A DNA stretch of 64,000 nucleotides from Empedobacter stercoris (GCF_965137335.1 NZ_CBCRZD010000004.1), one strand, 5' to 3'. Numbered from the stretch's first letter, positions 19,170 through 28,424 are shown. Numbers and translations are program-made. Notes: a model not told the origin generated them from the letters alone.

Positions 19170-20159
19170 TTATTTGATTTTATCCATTATTTCTTTCACT
19201 TCTTCTACTGTTACTTTTTTACCGCTGTTACCCCAACTTGCTTTTTCGTAATTTATAATCGCTGTAACATCTTCTGGAGTAAAGCTTGCATTGTCACCTA
19301 CAGCAGGCATAGAAGCATATTCTGGTCTTGGGTCATATCCTTTCATAATAATGGTGATATACAATTCTAAATTATCCCCCATAACAATAGGACTTCCTTT
19401 AAGAGGAGGAAACGCGCCAGGTAATCCCTCGCCATTTGCTTGATGACAACTTGCACAATTGGTACCGAATAATGCTTCTCCATCTGGTAGATTAGTATCG
19501 GTAGAATTACTGTTCGATTTTTTCTCTTTTTTATATAAAAATTTTACAGGTTCTACATCTTCTGCAAGTTTTACTTGTTGAAGACTTAAGAGATAAGCGA
19601 CCAAATCTTTCGCATCTTTTGTAGGAACAATTTTTCCTTTGACACCAATTCTAAATTCATCAGGAACATTGACTTCCATTTCTCCTTCGTCAAGAAAATC
19701 TTTCGTTGTAAAAAGCCATTTATAAGAAGGCATTACAGATTCGGGAACAACAGCACGAGGATTGTATAAATGCGAATATTGCCATTCCAAACTCGGTTGT
19801 TTTTTTCCAATATTAGTTAAATCAGGACCAGTTCGTTCAGTTCCCATTAAAGTAGCCGTATTCTGAAAAAAGTTGATACGCTTATTTCGAGCGTAATCCG
19901 CAGCAATACTTGGTCGATCTCCAAAAACTTGATCCATGTCGACATTTCTAATTTGCTGTGTATGGCAAGCAACACAACCTTCTCTGATATAAACTTGTTT
20001 TCCATGTGTTTCTTCTGCTGTAGGAGGTTGACTCTGTGGCAATGGTCGATTTATTTTTTCGTTTTTGAAGGCAGGAAGAATACAAATAATTAAGGTAAGA
20101 AAAACAAAAAATGCCAATGCCGATGGAAATAGTTTTTTATGATTATTAAAGAAGTCCAT
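19170..20159 (-). CDS. ccoO: cbb3 oxidase CcoO subunit with extra C-terminal cytochrome c domain
   Basis: 329 aa. One N-terminal TM anchor is followed by the CcoO cytochrome c domain (GCVACHTQQIRNVDMDQ, TERTGPDLTNIGKK, VVPESVMPSYKWL). A linker rich in K/S/N leads to a second class I cytochrome c with CASCHQANGEG and a distal SMPAVG methionine. Two haem c sites are thus predicted on the periplasmic side. Canonical CcoO has one haem; the second domain may take the place of CcoP, which is absent. It overlaps ccoN by one base (TAATG). Confidence 0.88.
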   Translation of the reverse strand: MDFFNNHKKLFPSALAFFVFLTLIICILPAFKNEKINRPLPQSQPPTAEETHGKQVYIREGCVACHTQQIRNVDMDQVFGDRPSIAADYARNKRINFFQNTATLMGTERTGPDLTNIGKKQPSLEWQYSHLYNPRAVVPESVMPSYKWLFTTKDFLDEGEMEVNVPDEFRIGVKGKIVPTKDAKDLVAYLLSLQQVKLAEDVEPVKFLYKKEKKSNSNSTDTNLPDGEALFGTNCASCHQANGEGLPGAFPPLKGSPIVMGDNLELYITIIMKGYDPRPEYASMPAVGDNASFTPEDVTAIINYEKASWGNSGKKVTVEEVKEIMDKIK

Positions 20160-21892
20160 TATATTGTAGTTTTATTTGCGTGAATAATATCTAAAAGTTC
20201 AGTTGGTGATTCTGGAATTTTTATTTCTTTTTTAGGTTTAATCATTCTATAAAAATTATATGCAAACACAAAATGAGAAATCCACATCATAGTACCACCA
20301 ATCGCTCGCCATAACCAATAAGGCATCATTGAAATCACTCCATCAAGAAATGGTTTTTTATCCATCCATAATAATCCTTTTTCCGTTGAACCAATCATTA
20401 ATGAAATAGTATAGACAAGCAAACCTATTAAAGCAAGCCAAAAATGAATACCCACCGTAATACTTGGAGGTTCGTGAGAAGTAATCCTTGGAACAAGTGT
20501 GTAGGTAAACGACCATAACATAAATGTGATAATTCCATACATGGTTAAGTGAGAATGCGCAACCGTAAAATCAGTGAAATGCCAAACAAGATTAGTTATT
20601 CGAAAGGCTTCAACCGTACCTTGCATTGATCCTGTAAAATAGAAAATGATGGATACCACATAAAAAGGTAATACATAGCTCAGTTTTAAACGATGCCAAG
20701 ATCCTCTAATAGTCATCATAAAATTAATACTTCCTGCTGCTACGGGGATTATCATACCTACACTTGCAACAATAGCAATGGTTTGCATCCACCATGGAAT
20801 GGCACTAAATATAAAATGATGAGTCCCAATCAACGTATAAAATAAAATTTGGGTCCAAAAAGCAAGTATACTTAAGCTGTATGAATAGACAGGACTGTTT
20901 AATTCTTGTGGAAGGAAATAGTACATCAATCCAAGGTTAAAAAACATAAACCACATTCCTACACCTTGATGCATATAATACCCTTGCGTAATTGTCTCAC
21001 CCAAACCGTCTTGCCAGAATGGGAGGTAGGCTACAAGTAGTATGACAACAACAAACATCATTGCAGAAACAATATACCAATTGGATACGTAAATTTCTTC
21101 TGTTTTTCTAGACGAAATGGTTTGAAAATGATTGAAAATACTCAAAAGAATTCCGATAGCAAATACAAGCATTACTGGCCAAACATATTCTCTATATTCT
21201 CCACCGCTATTATTAATACCTGCCATTAAACAAATACTTCCTATTAAGACAGAAGAATTAAGCAATATTAATGAGAGATAAGCAAGGTTTATGCTATATA
21301 TTTTCGTATTTCCAACACGAGGAATTACATAATATGAAAAACCAACCATCGCAATAGAAGCCCAACCCCAAAACACGATATTGGTGTGTACAGGTCTTAA
21401 TCTCCCAAAGCTTAGCCAACTTACATAATCAGCATCGGGCGCAACAAATTTTATACCTAAATATTCGCCAATTGTTGTGCCTAAAATAAGCCAAACTATA
21501 CTACAACCTAAGAACCAAAGGATAATCTTTTTTTCGTTTGTAGGAATTAAGATGCTTTTGCCTTCTTGTCGTTTGCTTTGTAAAAATCGAATATCATGTA
21601 TTTCATTCATTTGATCCACCAGTCCTCTTGGATCTTCAACGGATGTATTTAACGAAAGTTCATTTCCTAAGAGTTGAAATTCTAATTCTTTTTTCCGTTT
21701 TTCAAGTGCAGAAACATCTTCAGGATTCAACTTTTTTAACTCTCCATAGATTCGTTTAAGCTCTTTTTTTCGCAATACATTCTTAATTAAAGCATTTATT
21801 TTTACTAACACAAGAATTAATGCAAAAAATAATGGAATAAAGAGAAGTAATATTGTTAGCTGAAGTCCAGGCTCATTGAGTAAATTATTCAT
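20159..21892 (-). CDS. ccoN: cbb3-type cytochrome c oxidase subunit I
   Basis: 577 aa. Haem-copper oxidase core with expected histidines: RPVHTNIVFWGWASI (low-spin haem), GYYMHQGVGMWF and THHFIFSAIPWW (CuB side), and WHFTDFTVAHSHLTMYG. The first ~110 residues are an extension with one TM helix and a charged coiled coil (LKKLNPEDVSALEKRKKELE), unusual for CcoN and perhaps a fused small subunit. It reduces O2 at high affinity. The operon continues with ccoO and two small proteins; no ccoP, ccoQ, ccoG or ccoS is nearby. Confidence 0.9.
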   Translation of the reverse strand: MNNLLNEPGLQLTILLLFIPLFFALILVLVKINALIKNVLRKKELKRIYGELKKLNPEDVSALEKRKKELEFQLLGNELSLNTSVEDPRGLVDQMNEIHDIRFLQSKRQEGKSILIPTNEKKIILWFLGCSIVWLILGTTIGEYLGIKFVAPDADYVSWLSFGRLRPVHTNIVFWGWASIAMVGFSYYVIPRVGNTKIYSINLAYLSLILLNSSVLIGSICLMAGINNSGGEYREYVWPVMLVFAIGILLSIFNHFQTISSRKTEEIYVSNWYIVSAMMFVVVILLVAYLPFWQDGLGETITQGYYMHQGVGMWFMFFNLGLMYYFLPQELNSPVYSYSLSILAFWTQILFYTLIGTHHFIFSAIPWWMQTIAIVASVGMIIPVAAGSINFMMTIRGSWHRLKLSYVLPFYVVSIIFYFTGSMQGTVEAFRITNLVWHFTDFTVAHSHLTMYGIITFMLWSFTYTLVPRITSHEPPSITVGIHFWLALIGLLVYTISLMIGSTEKGLLWMDKKPFLDGVISMMPYWLWRAIGGTMMWISHFVFAYNFYRMIKPKKEIKIPESPTELLDIIHANKTTI

Positions 21893-22284
21893 TGTAGATT
21901 TTTTTATTGTGATGTAATAAGTTGTACCAATTTAAACCTTATGTGAAAGCAATACCTATGCGTAGAATCATAAGATTAATTATAATCGTTCTTAGAATAG
22001 GTTCTAATTTTTATTGTGTAAAATAAATTTTCAGTAAAAATACATCAAAGATTAATAACAGGGAAAACGATTGTAAATAAAGGCTTTACAATCGTTTTTT
22101 GATTTTTTGGTAATGTGATAAAAAGCAGAAAAAAGCAACGATTAGCAAAAGTACGGTTACTAAAACGTTACTTTTAAATAATGGAAATAATAGTTTTAAT
22201 ATTCTGTATTTCATTTTTTTGCGTAATTTTTCATGTTGTTCCGTAGCTCACATAGGTTTAATTTTATCATTAAGAATTGTGAGT
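21893..22284. other. chromosome/element junction, no gene
   Basis: 392 bp without a credible gene. It holds the upstream region of the ccoN operon (minus strand) and, at 22145-22154, a CTnDOT-type attachment consensus. No FNR-like TTGAT palindrome and no GTAAC-N4-GTTAC site was found here. Confidence 0.6.
22145..22154 (-). other. candidate attL of the integrative element
   Basis: GCAAAAGTAC is the reverse complement of GTACTTTTGC, which fits the GTAnnTTTGC consensus used by CTnDOT-family integrases. It lies 130 bp before the integrase start, at the boundary between intact chromosome and element genes. The partner attR would be past the right edge, so this is unconfirmed. Confidence 0.4.
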
Positions 22285-23537
22285 ATGGAAACGACAAAAA
22301 AATCAACATTTAAGGTATTGTTTTACCTTAAAAAGAATGCCCCGAAGAAAAACGGAAAAGTTACGGTTATGTGCAGGATTACCGTAAACGGCAAACAGTC
22401 TGCATTTAGCACCAAGCTGGATATTTCCGCAACAAATTGGGATTTGAAGTACGGCAGGGTTTTAGGTAAAAGCCGAGAAGCCCAAGAAACAAACAGTAAA
22501 CTCGACAAAATCCGTTTGGGTATTGAGGAATGCTATTCCAAAATTTTAAAGAACGAGGGAGCTGTAAACAGTGCTAAACTTAAAAATTCCTTTCTTGGAA
22601 TGGAAAGCGGAGAACTGACCTTTTTTCAAATTTTACGAGCAGTTTATAGCAGATTTTGAAAAAAAAGGTAAACAGCGGACTTCGGGTACAAGGTACACAC
22701 CGTAGGTATAAAACGCTTTTAAAGCACCTGCGAAATTTTGCACTGACAAAATACGGATATTCTGACTTATCATTTAACGACCTTACTTCTAATTTTGTAC
22801 AGGATTTCGACTACTATTTACGCGACGATTTAACCCTAAATCATAATACTATTTGGAATTATATGATTGGCTTTACTACGCTTTGCCGTTTGGCAATGAG
22901 CAGAAAGCATCTTGCTTTTAATCCGTTCAGCGAGTATAAGAACACCAAAAAGGACAAAGACAGGGGGTATCTGTTGCGGAATGAATTGGAACAGCTTGTA
23001 ACGTTTAACTGCGAGAAAAAGAAAGACGAGTTTGTTAAAGACTTGTTTGTCTTCAGTTGCTTTACAGGGCTTTCTTATTCGGATATAAAAGATCTTAAAA
23101 ACAGTAATATCCAAGATTTCTTTGACGGTAACCAATGGATTATTGTCCGCAGGAGAAAAACAGCAACATCGTCCAATGTAATGCTGTTGGATATTCCCAA
23201 AATGATTATTGAGAAGTATGTAGGACTGTCAAAGGACGGCAGGGTTTTTCCTGTTCCGTCCAACAGTTCCTGTAATGATAGACTAAAAGCAATATCCAAG
23301 CTGATTGACTGTCTTAAAGAGAAAAAAGTAACCTTTCATTTGGCACGTCATACGTTTGCCACCTTATTTTTGAGTGAAGGTGTTCCGTTAGAGAGTTTGA
23401 GCAAAATGTTGGGGCATAAAAACATTGCCACCACACAGATTTACGCTAAGATACTCAACGAAAAAGTAGGAAAGGATATGCAAAAGGTATCGCATAAATT
23501 TAAGGGTATGGAGCAGTCTTTTGTTTCACAACTTTAA
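22285..23537 (+). pseudogene. tyrosine recombinase (CTnDOT-like integrase), two frameshifts
   Basis: About 417 codons from METTKKSTFKV. The N-terminal arm-binding and core domains read in one frame to about 22621; the frame then shifts inside a T6 run (22621-22626) and again inside an A8 run (22659-22666). Between the runs the frame reads FYEQFIADFEKK, which joins both halves if each run is one base shorter. Catalytic residues are present in the last part: TGLSYSD (Arg-box region), HLARHTFATLF (HxxR) and LGHKNIATTQIYAKI (Tyr). Either it is inactivated or the two runs are miscalled. Confidence 0.85.
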
Positions 23538-23558
23538 AACCTATAAAACAATCAAGGA

Positions 23559-23587
23559 AAGCTAATGTTATAAGCATTGGCTTTTTT
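23559..23587 (+). terminator. terminator after integrase
   Basis: Stem AAGCTAATG / CATTGGCTT (one G-U pair), 7-nt loop, then a T-run. Confidence 0.7.
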
Positions 23588-23681
23588 GTATTTTAGCAGT
23601 AGGATAACGCAAATGTTTTAAACCATTTAAGGATAACGGATAAACTTTGTCAACCTCCCATCTAATCTTAGTAAACCTCAA

Positions 23682-24353
23682 ATGGAAAAACAATCACTAA
23701 ATAAGAATGTTTCGGAAGCAGATTTAACCCAAGTATTTGCATCGTTGGAAGAATTAAATAAAAAGCTAAATCAGACTGCTATTGATATTTTTACAAACGA
23801 AACACAACGAAAATTACTTTCCAAACCAAGTCATTTCACATTTTCAATTGTACATCGAGCAATTGAATTAAATAGAGGTTTTAAAACACTCTCTGAATCA
23901 AATAATTGGATAACAGCAATAAATCTATTAAGACTTCAAGCCGATAATTGCATGAGATTATTTGCTTTAAGTTTAGTTCAGGATAGATTAGATTTTTATG
24001 AACGAATTCAAAATGGAGAACATATCAGAAATATAAAAGATGCTGAAGGTAACAAAATGACAGATTTATATTTATCTCAGAAATTGGACAATCTTTATCC
24101 TGGATTTAGATTGTTGTATGAGAATACAAGTGGATTTATCCACTTCTCAAATGAGCATATAAAATTTAATACTGATAGGATTGATGATGGTAACGAATTT
24201 ATGATGTGTATAAGATTAGCCGAAACAACAGAATTTTCGATTAGTAAAAAAGTAGATTATGCTTTCAATATGTTCATTGTAAGTGAAGAGTTATTCAAAC
24301 TTTTAAACGGATATAAATTAAGTATGATAGAATTGATGAAACAGTTTGATTAA
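23682..24353 (+). CDS. hypothetical protein, element cargo
   Basis: 223 aa, helical and soluble, no signal peptide; not recognised. Contains RLQADNCMRLFALSLVQDR and a segment with YENTSGFIHFSNEHIKF; the overall look is reminiscent of DUF5677-like helical proteins, but I cannot confirm this. Its codon use is more AT-rich than the integrase before it and the HTH genes after it, suggesting a later insertion into the element. Intact. Confidence 0.55.
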   Translation: MEKQSLNKNVSEADLTQVFASLEELNKKLNQTAIDIFTNETQRKLLSKPSHFTFSIVHRAIELNRGFKTLSESNNWITAINLLRLQADNCMRLFALSLVQDRLDFYERIQNGEHIRNIKDAEGNKMTDLYLSQKLDNLYPGFRLLYENTSGFIHFSNEHIKFNTDRIDDGNEFMMCIRLAETTEFSISKKVDYAFNMFIVSEELFKLLNGYKLSMIELMKQFD

Positions 24354-24562
24354 AAAGACCATATTTTGGTACTTATTGATTAACAGGCACAAAGTGTAAG
24401 TGCAATAATGGTTGAACTTTTTGCAGAGAATTCGACTCGTTTTGCTATCTTAATTTTACCAACAAAAATACTTGCACATTGTTCTTTTAGCGACGTTTAT
24501 ACAAACTTGATAATCGTGATAAAAAAGTAATAGCATTTTACAAAATCTTTCATACAACACCA

Positions 24563-24590
24563 CAGCCCACTGCTTTAAGCAAGTGGGCTG
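24563..24590. terminator. hairpin terminator
   Basis: CAGCCCAC / GTGGGCTG stem with an inner GCTT/AAGC stem, followed by TTTCTT. It could end the plus-strand cargo gene and the minus-strand HTH gene. The rest of the 289-bp gap shows nothing clear. Confidence 0.6.
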
Positions 24591-24642
24591 TTTCTTAACT
24601 GACCGATACGGTTAAAGTTTCAAAGCATTTATTTAAAATCGG

Positions 24643-24924
24643 CTAATGCTGGAAGTTATCTTCCAATACTTTTACAATATCACTTTCACGAAACAAGATT
24701 TTTCGTTCGAGCTTGATAAAAGGTATCAGTCCGTCATCTCGGTACTGTTGCAACGTCCGCTTTCTGATATGCAACATCTCGCAAACCTGTTCGCCTGACA
24801 GATAAATTTCCCCTTTTAAGAGTGGGTGAAAATATTCCCTGATATACAGAAGTTCATTTTTGATGCCTACCACAGCTTCGAGCAGGGCAAGCATATCTTC
24901 GTTTGAATTTCCAATCTGTTTCAT
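24643..24924 (-). CDS. helix-turn-helix protein (excisionase/MerR-like fold)
   Basis: 93 aa. The C-terminal half is a small winged helix of the kind found in Bacteroidetes ICE excision or regulation genes: LSGEQVCEMLHIRKRTLQQYRDDGLIPFIKLERK followed by FRESDIVKVLEDNF. The N-terminal half is a short helix. It starts at the stop codon of a paralogous HTH gene and forms a pair with it. A role in excision control of the element is inferred. Confidence 0.75.
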   Translation of the reverse strand: MKQIGNSNEDMLALLEAVVGIKNELLYIREYFHPLLKGEIYLSGEQVCEMLHIRKRTLQQYRDDGLIPFIKLERKILFRESDIVKVLEDNFQH

Positions 24925-25216
24925 TTCTTTTGCTTTTTTAATGGTCGCTCTCCCTGCATAAGTAACTCCACTTCGGATAATCTGAAATACGTTTTCCGAT
25001 TGATTTGCGTTGCCCCAAGAATACCTTTTGCCCTATACGTCTGCAAAGTCCGTTTACTGATGTTGAGTAATTGGCAAGCTTCTGTTGGTCGAGCCATTTC
25101 GTTGCCTGTTGCAGTGCTTTGTAGGGTGCAGTCATTTCCGAAATCAATAGAGAAACTTCCTTTACTTCCTTGTGCAATGCCTTCAAAATCTGAATGTCCA
25201 AAACCGTTATTTCCAT
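24921..25216 (-). pseudogene. helix-turn-helix protein, single frameshift
   Basis: Two overlapping frames together make one HTH protein paralogous to the next gene: MEITVLDIQILKALHKEVKE ... KWLDQQ in one frame, then EACQLLNISKRTLQTYRAKG ... in the other. The break is near 25082-25084, where one G appears to be missing (CAG-AAG instead of CAG-GAAG). Restoring it gives an uninterrupted protein of about 99 aa. Confidence 0.75.
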
Positions 25217-25316
25217 ATCTAATCAATTTAGACCTCGAAAATAAAAGCTATTCCAATATACATATCCAATGTTGCTTTCATTGGCTTTGTTTGGCGTTCA
25301 GTTGCCGAATACTCGT

Positions 25317-25691
25317 CTATAATCCCAACTTTGGCTTTTTATTTTTTAGACCGGCTTCCTGTTTGATTGCATTGTCGATTCTTAAAGCAGGCTTTTGTTT
25401 GGTCTTTACCGTTTGGTTTTTATCAGTATTTTTAAAATCTGAACGAATAACTGTTTTTGTCGCACCTATGATGCTTTCAGGTTGGGAAGTTGATTTTACT
25501 GGTTGTGCAGAAAACATTGAAGACAAAAGCCTGACAACTCCTGACCCCTTTGCTCTTTGAAAATTTCGGTTGAAATTAGATGCAAAATTTGATAATATAC
25601 TCCCTCTTGAATCTAATCCGATTTCGGGCAATTGTTCCATTATCTTATCAAGCCATTTTTTTCTCGGTTTTGGTTTTCTTTGCTGTTCCAT
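25317..25691 (-). CDS. hypothetical basic protein of the element
   Basis: 124 aa from MEQQRKPKPRKKWLDKIMEQ; a Met 15 codons upstream is less likely. Lysine-rich, low complexity in the C-terminal half, no TM segment. Not recognised; its position beside HTH genes and its basic character are common in Bacteroidetes integrative elements. Confidence 0.45.
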   Translation of the reverse strand: MEQQRKPKPRKKWLDKIMEQLPEIGLDSRGSILSNFASNFNRNFQRAKGSGVVRLLSSMFSAQPVKSTSQPESIIGATKTVIRSDFKNTDKNQTVKTKQKPALRIDNAIKQEAGLKNKKPKLGL

Positions 25692-26349
25692 AATAATACA
25701 TTTTGCACAAAATAGAATATTTGGAAATGCACTCACAAGTTTTGGCTTCCTTTGGTAGTAATATGTAGATTTTAATCCTCAAAACACTTTAATTTTCCTG
25801 CGCTTGTTGCTCCTGCACATTAAAGAGTTTTGGACGGATATAGGGAAAGCATAACAAAAAATATTCAACGCTTTTCCTATTGCTATTTTCCGTTATCCTT
25901 TCTGTAGCTTTAAGAGCCACTTCTTTGATAAATGGATTTTAATCCGCTTTCCATGAGCGGAAATATTCGAATGAACAGGTTTCCAAAGAACGGATAAAAA
26001 GGCAGCTAAGTTGGAAAGAGCATCCCACTCACCAACCAGCCAAAAGCTTACGGCATAATGAAAAATAAAAAAGAAAATCTAAATCAAATTCTTTTTTATT
26101 TTTCACCCTTCGGGACTTATTCCGTTTCCTTTTGGCTCTGCATTGCCCTTTCCGTTTATCTGCTTTCTTTTTTTCCTTTTTCTTTTGAGAAATATTTTTT
26201 TGAGGGGAGTTCTTCGGCTATCTACAATCGGCAGGGGTACAAATACTATTTGTTTCCCTGATGGTTTGTATCGTGACTTCTTTTTCTTGTAAGGTTTGCG
26301 GAGCAAGAAAAAAGAAGCAAAAAGAACACCGCTTTTAAGACTGGATTTT
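25692..26349. other. gene-free stretch in element
   Basis: About 660 bp. Short open frames on both strands (26058-26306) have no recognisable features and biased composition. A small hairpin (TCCGCT/AGCGGA, 25943-25961) is the only structure noted. Confidence 0.4.
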
Positions 26350-26664
26350 TTATATCGAATAGTAAGATTTGTCCTTACGGTTCAGATAACAGTACATTTC
26401 TTCCTTTTTGAGTTCAGGAAAAAATTTCAAAGCTTTGTCAATGGCATAATTGGGAAGGAAGTAAATTTCGTCACGGATAGCCGTGACTACTTTATCATAA
26501 CCGTAGAAACGGATGATTTCATCAATTTCCTGCTGACCGCCACGCTCCACAATACGGGCAATAATAGTCTTATAGGCTTTATTAAAGTCCATTGCATCAA
26601 TATCGAAATCCCAAAAAAACACACGGTCAAGTTTTGGAACATTTACGTTACCTTTTAATACCAT
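26350..26664 (-). CDS. DUF6922-like protein, copy B
   Basis: 104 aa. Nearly identical to the upstream copy (26683-26991) over the last ~70 residues (GGQQEIDEIIRFYGYDKVVT ... YCYLNRKDK), but different at the N-terminus (VNVPKLDRVFFWDFDIDAMD). Such proteins sit next to AbiEii-type nucleotidyltransferases in Bacteroidetes and are candidate antitoxins. A tandem duplicate, 18 bp after copy A. Confidence 0.65.
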   Translation of the reverse strand: MVLKGNVNVPKLDRVFFWDFDIDAMDFNKAYKTIIARIVERGGQQEIDEIIRFYGYDKVVTAIRDEIYFLPNYAIDKALKFFPELKKEEMYCYLNRKDKSYYSI

Positions 26665-26682
26665 TGTTTTAAAATTACTGGT

Positions 26683-26991
26683 TTATATCCAATGGTAAGG
26701 TTTATCCTTACGGTTCAGGTAACAGTACATTTCTTCCTTTTTGAGTTCAGGAAAGAATTTCAGAGCTTTGTCAATGGCGTAATTGGGAAGAAAATAAATT
26801 TCGTCACGAATAGCCGTGACTACTTTATCATAACCATAAAAACGGATGATTTCATTAATTTCCTGTTGACCGCCACGTTCTAAAATACGTGAGATAACCA
26901 TTTTATAGGCTTCCCATTCTATTTCATCAAATTTAAAATCCCAAAAGAATTTAGGGTGCAGATCAGGTCTGTTTATTATAATTTCTCCCAT
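26683..26991 (-). CDS. DUF6922-like protein, copy A
   Basis: 102 aa, the same family as the following gene. FFWDFKFDEIEWEAYKMVIS at the start is the variable part; RFYGYDKVVTAIRDEIYFLP is conserved. Located 48 bp downstream of the broken AbiEii-type toxin gene on the same strand. An antitoxin role is inferred from this arrangement only. Confidence 0.65.
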   Translation of the reverse strand: MGEIIINRPDLHPKFFWDFKFDEIEWEAYKMVISRILERGGQQEINEIIRFYGYDKVVTAIRDEIYFLPNYAIDKALKFFPELKKEEMYCYLNRKDKPYHWI

Positions 26992-27039
26992 ATCATTCCG
27001 TTTTTTTTAGATATACAAATATACTGATTTTCAATTAAA

Positions 27040-27730
27040 TTACCTTCTGAAACCACGTCTTTTGTTCGTCTTCGGCACCTCTTTTTGTCTTTGTAATGTA
27101 GTCTGCTCCAAAGGATTTTTCAAGGTTTTTTCAAGAATGGCTTTTATCTCATTGAAGCTTTTTTCTTTTCCTTTTAATATACCGACTCCCTTAATAGATT
27201 CAATCCTGTCATAGGTTTTTAAACCGATACATGCCCAATAAGGGTCTTGTTTATACTTGTGGTGATAACTATCCAGATAATTTTTTAGCGGAGCATGCTC
27301 AAGTAAAAAAGCCATATCCACAAAATCCTTATATCGTTCACCACTCTGATGAATTGCATGGAGTTTCATTGCTCCTATATCCTGGTTTGATACCATTCTG
27401 ATACCATCATTATATTCTAAAGGAGCCACCAATGGATAATTGTGTGTCAGAACATCAACCTTTATATTCCTTATAAAAGCTAAAAACAGTATTATTTGAC
27501 AGTCCGTCTTCTATCAATTCGGCTCTATAGGCATCCTTTAAGTATTTGAACATTTCTTTTGAGTCAAAATCTTTTGTTGTGAACAGGTCAATGTCCACCG
27601 ATAAGCGATGTCCTAACCTCAAAGCAAGAGCAGTTCCACCCACCAAAAAATAATCTTTCAGCTTTTCATCTTTCATCAGCTTTTGGAGAAGTTCCCACAT
27701 CTCTGTACTGACCGTTTCTTTGTGTAACAT
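27040..27730 (-). pseudogene. AbiEii/AbiGii-type nucleotidyltransferase toxin, frameshifted
   Basis: The N-terminal part has the nucleotidyltransferase signature FLVGGTALALRLGHRLSVDI followed by DLFTTKDF. It stops after FSFYKEYKG. The C-terminal part (KVDVLTHNYPLVAPLEYNDG ... IGAMKLHAIHQSGERYKDFV) continues in another frame. The break is a run of four T on the coding strand (27475-27478); with three T the protein reads FSFIRNIKVDVLTHNYP without interruption. The intact product would be about 230 aa. Family members are type IV toxins that transfer nucleotides. Confidence 0.8.
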
Positions 27731-27790
27731 AATATTCGTTTTTCGGGAATTTAATCCCGAAATCGAAGCCTTTGCACATAGTGGCTGTCA

Positions 27791-27810
27791 GTGGCAGTGT
27801 TTGGCTTTCA
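27791..27810 (+). repeat. direct repeat, copy 1
   Basis: GTGGCAGTGTTTGGCTTTCA; differs at two bases from the copy at 28148. The two enclose about 340 bp of repeat-rich sequence between the toxin and the oriT region. Confidence 0.6.
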
Positions 27811-27889
27811 TTGGCTGTTTGCTGTTATTTTCAGGCTGACCTTTCAACCTCTAAAGAACTCAAAAAAAGGGTTTACTTTTTTCATTGAA

Positions 27890-28130
27890 GCTTGACATTA
27901 TAGGTTGTCAGATACTTAGGTGTCGATATACTTAAATGGGTAATTATGTATTACTGTAATTGACTATCTATGCACTTGCATTTCTCACTACACAACTACC
28001 TAACCAGATAGCTGAACAGGTATCTTTTTAAATACCCACTTAGTTACTTGTATCTTCAAGCAGGTACTTATGTTGTTACCTACATAGATAACTACATCGT
28101 TATGTCTGTTTGTAAGTATATATAAAGCAA
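27890..28130. repeat. repeat-rich intergenic region (iteron- or binding-site-like)
   Basis: Dense recurrence of short words such as ACTTA, ACCTA, GATA and GGTA, with small inverted repeats: GGTAT..ATACC (about 28018-28040), AGGTA..TACCT (about 28062-28082), ATAAC..GTTAT (about 28090-28105). No coding potential. It lies just before the candidate oriT; replication, partition or regulator binding are all possible. Confidence 0.4.
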
Positions 28131-28147
28131 TCATTTATCTGATTTAC

Positions 28148-28167
28148 GTGGCAGCATTTGGCTTTCA
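28148..28167 (+). repeat. direct repeat, copy 2
   Basis: GTGGCAGCATTTGGCTTTCA, 18 of 20 bases identical to copy 1; a third shorter copy (GGCAGTATTTGGCT) follows at once at 28170. Confidence 0.6.
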
Positions 28168-28295
28168 GAGGCAGTATTTGGCTGAATAAATTATAGCAAT
28201 ACTCTGTTAAAGAGGTGTTTACTTTGTAAACACGAAACGAGTTTTATAAATGGGGTTCTACGCAAACATATTTTGAAAAATCGGGAGTAACCGGG

Positions 28296-28424
28296 AACGG
28301 CACCGAGCCGTTTTTCCCTGCTAATTTTAATCCGTTTGCAAAACGGATTTTTCTGAACTCCTGTTCAGAGCAAGTTATCTCTTGAGGTCCTCGAAATAAA
28401 TTTCCGTACCTCAAGAGCACTTGC
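28296..28424 (+). other. candidate oriT: four consecutive hairpins before mobA
   Basis: AACGGC/GCCGTT (28296-28312), AATCCGTTT/AAACGGATT (28329-28349), CTGAAC/GTTCAG (28353-28368), and a large inverted repeat GCAAGT..CTCTTGAGGT against ACCTCAAGAG..ACTTGC (28370-28424). Position directly upstream of mobilization genes and this structure are typical of oriT; the nick site is not identified. Confidence 0.5.

Noticed and set aside
25000..25560. 186-codon plus-strand frame
   Set aside because: Antisense to the HTH and basic-protein genes, cysteine-rich random-looking sequence, no recognisable domain.
26058..26306. Two overlapping 67-codon frames on opposite strands
   Set aside because: Biased composition, no family features, and mirror images of each other.
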